A DNA stretch of 5,654 nt. Origin: Hyphomicrobiales bacterium (GTDB taxonomy: Bacteria; Pseudomonadota; Alphaproteobacteria; Rhizobiales; Afifellaceae). Every line of letters begins with the position of its first letter. Position 1 is the first letter of the stretch. Location: contig JACCSN010000027.1 in assembly GCA_013812985.1 (NCBI GenBank), positions 1-5,654 of the forward strand, in the 5' to 3' direction. The notes under the pieces are model-generated. The model saw only the letters and a list, made by a program, of their open reading frames with translations, was not told the origin of the DNA and did not search any database. Position numbers and translations under genes: made by a program. This document shows positions 1 to 4,982 of the stretch, in pieces.

Positions 1-947
1 GCGATGCGCTTGGTGAGCGCGTTGAACTCCAGCGCCTTGGCGAAGCCGATCGCCTGGACGCCGTCGACCGGCTCGACGGCGAGGTCGTCGAGGGGAACAG
101 CGAGCGGCACCTGGCAGCAGAGCTCGACGAGCTTTCGCGAGACGCGGGCCTGCTCCGCGAACTGGACCAGATTCTCGCGGCGTTTCGGCTGCTTGATTTC
201 GCCGGCGCGGCTGAGGAGCGTTTCGAGGTCGCCATACTCGTCGAGCAGCTGCGCGGCGGTCTTGGGGCCGATGCCGGGGACGCCGGGCACGTTGTCGGTG
301 GAATCGCCGCAGAGCGCCTGGAGATCGATCATCTTCTCCGGCCAGACGCCGAATTTCTCGTGCACGAAATCGCGGTCGATCAGCTGGTCGCGCATGGTGT
401 CGACCATGGTGATGCCCGGCCGCACGATCTGCATCAGATCCTTGTCGTTGGCGACGATGGTGACGGCGGCGCCGGCTTTTTGCGCCTGGATGGCGTAGGT
501 GGCGATGAGGTCGTCGGCCTCCCAGCCCTCCTGCTCGATCATGGGGAGGTTGAAGGCGGCGGTCGCCTGGCGGATCAGGCCGAACTGGGGGATGAGGTCG
601 GACGGCGGCTCGGGGCGGTGGGCCTTGTAGTCGGAATAGATGTCGTTGCGGAAGGTCTTGGCGGAATAGTCGAAGACGACGGCGAAATGCGTCGGCCCCT
701 GGTAGGCCTTCGCGCCGCCGGGCGCCGAGGTCGGCCCCTCCTGCAGGAGCTTCCAGACCATGTTGCAGAACACCAGCACCGCGCCGGTCGGCAGCCCGTC
801 CTTCCGCGACATCCGCTGCGCCGTCTGCACGGCGAAGAAGGCGCGGAACATGAAGGTGGAGCCGTCGACCAGGATGAGGTGGTCGCCGGGCTTGATCGGG
901 GCGGCGGCGTGTGGCGTGGGACGGGCGGCGGTTTCGCGGAGGGACAT
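1..947 (-). CDS. polA: DNA polymerase I, N-terminal 5'-3' exonuclease part (3' end of gene outside window)
   Basis: DNA polymerase I fills gaps and removes RNA primers and damaged strands in the cytoplasm. About 315 residues are visible, covering the 5'-nuclease (FEN-like) domain; the proofreading-like and polymerase domains would lie left of the window. Seen in order: LILVDGS at 24-30 (Asp28), FDYSAKTFR at 92-100 followed by YSDYKAHR, EADD at 143-146, NDKDL at 167-171, and GDSTDNVPGVPGIGPKTA at 214-231 (Asp215, Asp218 and the helix-3-turn-helix). These are the metal-binding acidic residues and DNA-binding motif of the family. The ATG at 947 is chosen because it is the first start codon before the domain. 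The frame stays open upstream into the brnT region but holds no ATG, GTG or TTG there. No clear Shine-Dalgarno is seen. The first 16 residues (MSLRETAAR...) are not shared with the second partial copy at 1702-1863. The gene is divergent from brnT. Identity is secure; the exact start is less so. Confidence 0.95.
   Translation of the reverse strand, partial: MSLRETAARPTPHAAAPIKPGDHLILVDGSTFMFRAFFAVQTAQRMSRKDGLPTGAVLVFCNMVWKLLQEGPTSAPGGAKAYQGPTHFAVVFDYSAKTFRNDIYSDYKAHRPEPPSDLIPQFGLIRQATAAFNLPMIEQEGWEADDLIATYAIQAQKAGAAVTIVANDKDLMQIVRPGITMVDTMRDQLIDRDFVHEKFGVWPEKMIDLQALCGDSTDNVPGVPGIGPKTAAQLLDEYGDLETLLSRAGEIKQPKRRENLVQFAEQARVSRKLVELCCQVPLAVPLDDLAVEPVDGVQAIGFAKALEFNALTKRI
774..902. repeat. Direct repeat copy 1 (inside polA)
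   Basis: This 129-bp stretch of polA, covering residues APIKPGDHL to GLPTGAVL, recurs in the same orientation at 1708-1836, offset by 934 bp. A hand alignment gives 117 of 129 matching bases with no gaps. This copy is part of the intact polA frame. Confidence 0.9.
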
Positions 948-1030
948 GTCGGAGATTTCGCCCGGCAGGCGGAGGATTTCAAGCGATCCGAAGCCATCGG
1001 GGGCCGTGGGTGGCGGGGCATAGGCCGAAT

Positions 1031-1059
1031 TTGTCGAACCGTCTGCGTTGTCGTATGGT
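1031..1059 (+). promoter_or_regulatory. Candidate promoter of the brnT operon
   Basis: TTGTCG (1031-1036) and TATGGT (1054-1059) are separated by 17 bases, matching a sigma-70-type layout. Transcription would then begin about where the ATG at 1067 lies, which would make the toxin mRNA nearly leaderless; this fits the lack of a Shine-Dalgarno there. TTGTCG also recurs at 1048-1053, so a repressor could read the pair as an operator. This is inferred from sequence only; a match this short can arise by chance. Confidence 0.3.
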
Positions 1060-1066
1060 GCTGCGG

Positions 1067-1336
1067 ATGCGGTTTGGGTGGGACGACCCCAAGCATCAGA
1101 GGAACATTCGTGAGCGCGCTTTCGGATTCGATCGAGCGACGCGGGTTTTCGAGAGCAGGACGATCGTTTGGGTGGACGACCGATTTGCCTATGGCGAGAC
1201 GCGAATGCGCGCCCTTGGTGAAGTCGACGGCGAGCTTCTTCACGTCGTCTACACGGATCGGGGCGACATCAGGTGGATCATCTCGGCACGGCGGGCGAGC
1301 AGGAAGGAGCGGCGGTCATGGCGGTATACACCCTAG
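1067..1336 (+). CDS. brnT: BrnT-family type II toxin (ribonuclease)
   Basis: This 89-residue protein resembles BrnT toxins, small RelE-fold ribonucleases that block translation and are held inactive by the partner antitoxin. Seen: an N-terminal FGWDDPKHQRNIRERAFGF, comparable to the FEWDxxKxxxNxxKHGVxF opening of the family, and a C-terminal HVVYTDRGDIRWIISARRAS followed by RKERR, the most typical BrnT block. Length is normal for the family. The usual Lys-His-Gly in the first motif is replaced (RER-AFG), so activity is not certain. The start is taken at the ATG at 1067, which fits the family N-terminus; an in-frame ATG at 1055 would add four residues but lies inside the likely -10 box. It overlaps the antitoxin gene downstream by 19 bases, as expected for translational coupling, and is divergent from polA. 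Confidence 0.85.
   Translation: MRFGWDDPKHQRNIRERAFGFDRATRVFESRTIVWVDDRFAYGETRMRALGEVDGELLHVVYTDRGDIRWIISARRASRKERRSWRYTP
1301..1309 (+). promoter_or_regulatory. Strong ribosome binding site of the antitoxin gene
   Basis: AGGAAGGAG lies within the end of brnT, 8 bases before the ATG at 1318. It decides the antitoxin start: a longer in-frame frame begins at 1273, but that ATG has no comparable site. A strong site on the antitoxin and none on the toxin would favour excess antitoxin. Confidence 0.7.
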
Positions 1337-1656
1337 AAGAACTCAAGGCCCTCCCCAGCAGTTTCGATCGCGCGAAGTTCGACGCAACCACCGAAGAGGA
1401 CATCCGGCGCCATATGATCGAGGACGGGCAGGATCCGGACGAGGAGCTGCCGGGCAATTGGGAGCTCGTGGTGCCGCCGCAGGTCGTGCGCGAGAAGCTC
1501 GGAATGACGCAGGAGGAGTTCGCCAAGGCCCTCAAGGTGCCTGTGGAGACGTTGCGGTCCTGGGAGCGGGACCCCCTAAGGCTCGACCCGGCAGTCAACT
1601 CGCTCTTGGCGATCGTCTACAGGATGCCGGAGGCATTGAAGGCGCTAGCCGCCTGA
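1318..1656 (+). CDS. Helix-turn-helix (XRE-like) antitoxin partner of BrnT
   Basis: This 112-residue protein is the likely antitoxin and autorepressor of the BrnT toxin. The N-terminal part (residues 1-50) is charged and acidic, with TTEEDIRRHMIEDGQDPDEE at 24-43; such segments usually wrap the toxin in these systems. Residues 54-90 hold a helix-turn-helix: PQVVREKLGMTQEEFAKAL followed by KVPVETLRSWE, with the MTQEEFA and LRSWE signatures of XRE/HigA-like DNA-binding proteins. The C-terminal tail continues as helices (SLLAIVYRMPEALKAL). The classical BrnA antitoxin has a ribbon-helix-helix fold, so this is a different antitoxin class. The start at 1318 follows a strong ribosome binding site, and the gene overlaps brnT by 19 bases in the same operon. 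The family role is an inference from context; the DNA-binding domain is clear. Confidence 0.82.
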   Translation: MAVYTLEELKALPSSFDRAKFDATTEEDIRRHMIEDGQDPDEELPGNWELVVPPQVVREKLGMTQEEFAKALKVPVETLRSWERDPLRLDPAVNSLLAIVYRMPEALKALAA

Positions 1657-1701
1657 GGCTCTGGCACGGAGGCGTGCTCGCCGCAGCTTCGGTTCAGCTT
1701 C

Positions 1702-1863
1702 TCAGGAAAGCACCTTACCGGTTGGCAGCCCGACCTTCCGCGACATCCATTGCGCCGTCTGCACGGCGAAGAAGGCGCGGAACATGAAGGTGGAGCCGTC
1801 GACCAGGATGAGGTGGTCGCAGGGTTTGATAGGCGCGCGGACGCGCGAGGTGGGGGCGAGCAT
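1702..1863 (-). pseudogene. Truncated second copy of the 5' end of polA
   Basis: Read on the minus strand from the ATG at 1863, this is a 53-codon frame. It begins MLAPTSRVRAPIKPCDHLIL and contains VDGSTFMFRAFFAVQTAQ, identical to PolA residues 28-44, then MSRKVGLPTGK, VLS and a stop. It matches polA from the API of PolA residues 16-18 through the GLPTG region and then diverges, so the rest of the gene is missing. Its first ten residues differ from those of the intact polA. Changes relative to polA are mostly G/C to A/T and include Gly to Cys, Arg to Trp and Asp to Val at conserved places, as expected for a sequence no longer under selection. It lies between the antitoxin gene and the GmrSD-like gene, on the same strand as polA. 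It cannot encode a working exonuclease domain. Confidence 0.88.
1708..1836. repeat. Direct repeat copy 2 (in the polA remnant)
   Basis: This is the second copy of the 129-bp polA segment found at 774-902, in the same orientation and with 12 mismatches and no gaps by hand count. Together the copies bracket the brnT and antitoxin genes. Recombination between them would remove 934 bp and join the remnant's start to the body of polA in frame. Confidence 0.9.
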
Positions 1864-1986
1864 GGGGAAATGTTGCCTGACCAGCTTACGAATTCAACGG
1901 CGACTGGTTCCACCTCTAAAAGCTTCGGCGGTGACTGGACGCCGAGGGTGAGCAAGACTGCATCTTCCAGTTGACTCAAGCCGGCA

Positions 1987-2002
1987 GCCAATGACGATTG
2001 GC
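1987..2002. promoter_or_regulatory. Inverted repeat, possible operator of the GmrSD-like gene
   Basis: GCCAAT-gacg-ATTGGC is a perfect inverted repeat with 6-base arms. It lies 10 bases past a TTGACT hexamer (1971-1976) and about 64 bases before the start of the restriction gene. An adjoining 8-base palindrome, TGGCGCCA, overlaps its right arm. The position would suit a repressor site, or the site may form a small hairpin in the leader. No regulator can be named. Confidence 0.3.
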
Positions 2003-2050
2003 GCCACCCGTGTTTGCGATTGATTCCAAACATGATGAACGAGGACGGGC

Positions 2051-2055
2051 GGAGG
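2051..2055 (+). promoter_or_regulatory. Ribosome binding site of the GmrSD-like gene
   Basis: GGAGG lies 10 bases before the ATG at 2066. It supports this start, after which the protein reads directly into the DUF262 opening (TFKTNPYSLHELL). Confidence 0.5.
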
Positions 2056-2065
2056 CTGCAACGGG

Positions 2066-2617
2066 ATGGTTGGTTCGACATTCAAGACGAATCCTTACAG
2101 CCTTCATGAGCTTCTCGTGAATTGCCAAAAGGGCGTCCTGCAGCTGCCGGATTTTCAGCGCAGCTGGGTCTGGGATGAAGATCGCATCAAGAGCCTTATC
2201 GCATCCGTGTCGCGCGCATTTCCAATAGGCGCGCTCATGACGCTGGACACTGGGGGCGAGGTGGATTTCAGGCCGCGCCCTGTTGAGGGAGCGCCAGCGC
2301 CGGCAAAGGATGAGAGGCCGCGCTCGCTTCTTCTCGATGGTCAGCAGCGAATGACATCATTGTTCCAGGTCACCCTGCGCGGCAAAGTGGTCGACACGAT
2401 CACGCCTAGTAAAAAGCGGGTCAGACGCTGGTTCTACATCGACATCCGGGAGGCACTCGACCCGTCCGTGGAGCGCGACGATGCGATCATCTCGGTGCCA
2501 AGAAAACAGAACCGTTGCAAGAGATTTCGGAAGGGACGTCGTGCTCGATCTCACGAGCAACTAGAAGGAATTCAAGGCGCTAATGTACCCGGTCTCGCGA
2601 GTCTTCGACTGGGATGA
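2066..2617 (+). CDS. Fragment 1: N-terminal DUF262 (GmrS-like) domain
   Basis: This open frame of 183 codons holds the N-terminal half of the DUF262 domain: LQLPDFQRSWVWDEDRIKSL at 25-44, FPIGALMTLDTGG, and LLLDGQQRMTSLFQ with the DGQQR motif linked to nucleotide use in GmrS. Only residues up to about 145 (DDAIISVP) are family-like. The following 38 residues are frameshifted nonsense produced by the extra base at about 2501. In the shifted frame the expected sequence resumes as ENRTVARDFGRDVVLDLTS. Alone this piece would not be a complete domain. Confidence 0.7.
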   Translation: MVGSTFKTNPYSLHELLVNCQKGVLQLPDFQRSWVWDEDRIKSLIASVSRAFPIGALMTLDTGGEVDFRPRPVEGAPAPAKDERPRSLLLDGQQRMTSLFQVTLRGKVVDTITPSKKRVRRWFYIDIREALDPSVERDDAIISVPRKQNRCKRFRKGRRARSHEQLEGIQGANVPGLASLRLG

Positions 2618-3440
2618 TTGGCAAGATGGATTTGATAACTACTGGAGTGGTGTGGAGCACGAGCCGATACGAAAAGAATTCCGCAGGTTCAAAAGAGAGG
2701 TTCTTGAAAATTCTAAGAACTACGACGTGCCGGTGATTGCGCTCGGGTCGAGTACCTCAAAGGAAGCTGTTTGCGTCGTATTCGAGAAAGTCAATACCGG
2801 GGGCAAGCCGCTCGACGCCTTCGAGCTTGTCACGGCGATGTACGCGGCAGAGGGTCATGAACTCCGGCGCGATTGGTACGGGAAGGGAGCTGAACTGGGC
2901 CGCCAACACCGGCTGGCGGTTACCGGCCGTTTCGGGGACGAGGCAACCGGAATCCTGTCAGAGGTGTCGAACACCGATTTTCTTCACGCGGTGTCGCTGT
3001 TCCACACGCGCGAGCGGCGGCGGGAGGCGGAATCGGCGGGGAGGCGCGGCAAAGAGCTTCCTGCTGTGAGCGGCAACCGGCAAGCGCTGCTGAATCTGCC
3101 GCTGCATGCCTACTTGAAATACCAGGAACAGGTGGAGGCCGGCTTCGTCCGAGCGGCAAAGTTTCTGTATCTCCTGCATGTTTACCGTGTGTTCGACCTA
3201 CCTTACCAGACCCAGATCATACCGCTCGCTGCAATCCTCGCCGACATCGGGGACGCTTGGGAGCACGAGGCGAACCGCGCCAAGCTCGTCCAATGGTACT
3301 GGAACGGAGTGTTCGGTGAACTATACGGCTCGGCGGTCGAGAGCCGAATCGCCCGCGATTTCATGGAAGTACCCGCGTGGCTGAAGGGGGCCGCCTCCCC
3401 ACCACCATTCGTGATGCAACATTCCGAGCCGAGCGTCTGA
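2583..3440 (+). CDS. Fragment 2: rest of the DUF262 (GmrS-like) region
   Basis: This open frame of 285 codons carries the middle of the restriction protein: MYPVSRVFDWDDW, VVFEKVNTGGKPLDAFELVT and YWNGVFGELYGSAVESRIA, then DFMEVPAWLKG, all typical of GmrS proteins. The ATG at 2583 is an internal methionine of the family rather than a natural start. It follows the in-frame TAG at 2562-2564, and an AAGGA at 2566-2570 could permit weak re-initiation. The last roughly 20 residues, after WLKGA, are frameshifted; the true continuation (PTTIRDATF) is in the frame of the next fragment. Confidence 0.65.
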   Translation: MYPVSRVFDWDDWQDGFDNYWSGVEHEPIRKEFRRFKREVLENSKNYDVPVIALGSSTSKEAVCVVFEKVNTGGKPLDAFELVTAMYAAEGHELRRDWYGKGAELGRQHRLAVTGRFGDEATGILSEVSNTDFLHAVSLFHTRERRREAESAGRRGKELPAVSGNRQALLNLPLHAYLKYQEQVEAGFVRAAKFLYLLHVYRVFDLPYQTQIIPLAAILADIGDAWEHEANRAKLVQWYWNGVFGELYGSAVESRIARDFMEVPAWLKGAASPPPFVMQHSEPSV

Positions 3441-4954
3441 AGACAATGCGCATGCGGCTCTCGGCCGCTTACAAGGGTGTCAACGCATTGCTCATGAAGG
3501 AGGCCGCCCAAGACTTTCGCTCAGGTCAGAAGTTCGACCATACGGCTTTCTTCGGCGAGAATGTCGATATCCATCATATATTCCCGAAGGCGTGGTGCGC
3601 GGCGCAGGGCATCAGGGCCGAGGTTTACGACTCCATCATCAATAAGACTCCGCTTTCTTACAGGACGAACCGGATCATTGGCGGAGCAGCGCCTTCTGAT
3701 TACCTCGCCAAGCTGGAAACCGGGAATGCGGACACCCCGCCAATCCCACGCGCCAACCTGGAGAGATATCTCGCTTCGCACCTCATCAACCCAGCCCTTT
3801 TGTTGGCGGACGACTTTCAGGCGTTCATGGCTGACCGACAATCCCGCCTGTTGAAACTCATCGAGCAGGCGACCGGCCAGGCGGTTTATCGGGATAAGCG
3901 GCCAGAAGAAGGTGAGGAAGCAGAGACAGACGGCGAGCTTGCCGAAGCGGAACTCACGCTGTCCGCAGGAGGCGAAGGAGAATCGGCCGGGTTCGACCCG
4001 CGCGAGCGACAGCGTCAGGGCGCTTATCTCGCGGCGGAGTTTCCAGAGAGAACAGGCTTCCAGGACGCGAACTATCGTCTACTTCCGGAACACGCAGGCT
4101 GCAACCTTGCACCCTCCATAAGGGACTTGGCACCTACATACTTCGCCAGCAACGGTATCGCATGGCACACCCATGCCAATCATGGGCTGTCGTCTCAGGT
4201 ATGCTGCCTCAACTTCCTGATGCCTCTCGCCAGACGGCCCGATCTGCTGGCGCGGCTGGTGGGGAGCGCGCTTGGAATAAGCGATCCGGAGATGCTCCCT
4301 GTCGAGCCAGGGCCTGATAGCCGCCCCTGGTTTATCGGCTTCGAATGGATTGGCGGCGATTACCTGAACGAGGCTGGATCAAATGGCGCTCGCAAACGTG
4401 GCGCCCATTGCACCAGCGCCGATGCCGTCGTGCGTTTCCGGCACACCGGCATCACAGAGACGCTTCTTGTCGAATGGAAATACACCGAGCGATACGGCCA
4501 GCCCATCCCGCCCGACGGCAACGAGACCCGAACCCGCCGTTATAAAGGCCTCGCTTTTGGTCCCAGCGGCCCTATTCGCAACGACTTAAAACTTAGGCTG
4601 GAAGATTTCTTCTGGGAGCCGTTCTACCAGCTCCTTCGCCAACAGATGCTGGCCTCCGAGATGCAGAAAGCACGGGAACAGGGTGCCGATCGGGTTCGCG
4701 TGCTCCACATCGGCCCGGCCGGCAACAGGGCGCTTACGAAAGTCACCTCTCCGGCTCTGCAGCGCTTCGGCGATAACGCCTTCCAGGTATTTCGCTCCCT
4801 GTTGATCCGCCCCGACGATTTCGTCAACCGCTCCACAGAGGATTTATTTGGGCCATACATTGCGGAGCTCGCTCAGTCTGACCCTTGGTCCGCATATCTC
4901 GCTCGCCGCTACGCCTTTGTATTCGATCCGGTTGTTTCCGTCGCAAACGGCTGA
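3377..4954 (+). CDS. Fragment 3: DUF1524 HNH nuclease fused to PGN_0703-like PD-(D/E)XK nuclease
   Basis: This open frame of 525 codons starts at GTG 3377, but its family-like sequence begins at PTTIRDATFRAERL and LSAAYKGVNALLM. The HNH domain shows DIHHIFPKAWC (3566 onward) and SIINKTPLSYRTNRIIGG. It ends around LLKLIEQATGQAVYRD, where GmrSD proteins normally finish. An acidic linker of about 40 residues leads to a second domain: NYRLLPEH, NLAPSIRD, HANHGLSSQVCCLNFLMPLA, FEWIGGDYLNE, TSADAVVRF, LLVEWKYTERYG, FYQLLRQQMLASEM, VLHIGPAGN and STEDLFG. Asp (4421), Glu (4472) and Lys (4478) fit a D...ExK nuclease site. These blocks match what is known of the PGN_0703 family of putative restriction endonucleases. 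No in-frame ATG, GTG or TTG lies close to the linker, so the second domain is read as a fusion. Confidence 0.75.
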   Translation: MAEGGRLPTTIRDATFRAERLKTMRMRLSAAYKGVNALLMKEAAQDFRSGQKFDHTAFFGENVDIHHIFPKAWCAAQGIRAEVYDSIINKTPLSYRTNRIIGGAAPSDYLAKLETGNADTPPIPRANLERYLASHLINPALLLADDFQAFMADRQSRLLKLIEQATGQAVYRDKRPEEGEEAETDGELAEAELTLSAGGEGESAGFDPRERQRQGAYLAAEFPERTGFQDANYRLLPEHAGCNLAPSIRDLAPTYFASNGIAWHTHANHGLSSQVCCLNFLMPLARRPDLLARLVGSALGISDPEMLPVEPGPDSRPWFIGFEWIGGDYLNEAGSNGARKRGAHCTSADAVVRFRHTGITETLLVEWKYTERYGQPIPPDGNETRTRRYKGLAFGPSGPIRNDLKLRLEDFFWEPFYQLLRQQMLASEMQKAREQGADRVRVLHIGPAGNRALTKVTSPALQRFGDNAFQVFRSLLIRPDDFVNRSTEDLFGPYIAELAQSDPWSAYLARRYAFVFDPVVSVANG

Positions 4955-4982
4955 GCGCGCGATACGAGCCTGGCATCGGATC

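Larger units (their letters stand above)
1864..2065. other. Gene-free stretch upstream of the GmrSD-like gene
   Basis: About 200 bp with no frame that resembles a protein family on either strand. It is less GC-rich than the polA side. It holds a TTGACT hexamer (1971-1976), the inverted repeat at 1987-2002, the palindrome TGGCGCCA (1999-2006) and the ribosome binding site at 2051-2055. The promoter of the restriction gene is presumably here, but no good -10 box accompanies the TTGACT. Confidence 0.6.
2066..4954 (+). pseudogene. GmrSD-type restriction protein (DUF262-DUF1524) fused to a PD-(D/E)XK nuclease; frame broken
   Basis: GmrSD proteins are type IV restriction enzymes: a DUF262 domain uses NTP and a DUF1524 HNH domain cuts modified (for example glucosylated hydroxymethylcytosine) phage DNA. 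Here the pieces join into about 962 residues. Numbering after repair: LPDFQRSW at 27-34, DGQQR at 91-95 (the DUF262 signature), FEKVNTGGKPLDAFEL in the middle, DIHHIFPKAW from 501 and IINKTPL around Asn526 (HNH domain). An acidic linker follows, then a PD-(D/E)XK domain with SSQVCCLNF, Asp786 in TSADA, and Glu803-Trp-Lys805. Three lesions break the frame: an extra A at about 2501, TAG at 2562-2564, and a missing G in the run at 3386-3390. The first and last parts are in the same frame, so the two shifts cancel. It is a decaying gene or one with sequence errors; no catalytic motif is lost. Target and modification preference cannot be read from sequence. Confidence 0.85.

Noticed and set aside
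948..1120. Possible upstream extension of polA
   Set aside because: The frame stays open into brnT on the other strand, but it contains no ATG, GTG or TTG and PolA proteins do not need the extra residues.
575..1243. Minus-strand open frame of 222 codons
   Set aside because: It is polA in another frame for most of its length, rich in Pro/Arg/Ser, and antisense to brnT for the rest.
1657..1701. Terminator after the antitoxin gene
   Set aside because: There is only a weak GCAC/GTGC pairing and no T run, so it cannot be supported.
360..1787. Long plus-strand open frame (475 codons) across polA, brnT and the antitoxin gene
   Set aside because: It is a GC-rich shadow antisense to polA. Its protein is low-complexity (Gly/Arg/Ala) with no family features, and it crosses three better-supported genes.
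1617..2081. Minus-strand open frame of 154 codons over the polA remnant
   Set aside because: It reads the remnant out of frame; the polA-like translation lies in the frame starting at 1863.
2562..2564. Programmed frameshifting or stop readthrough in the restriction gene
   Set aside because: There is no slippery heptamer or evident stimulatory structure at the first shift, and needing two shifts plus readthrough of a TAG makes programming unlikely.
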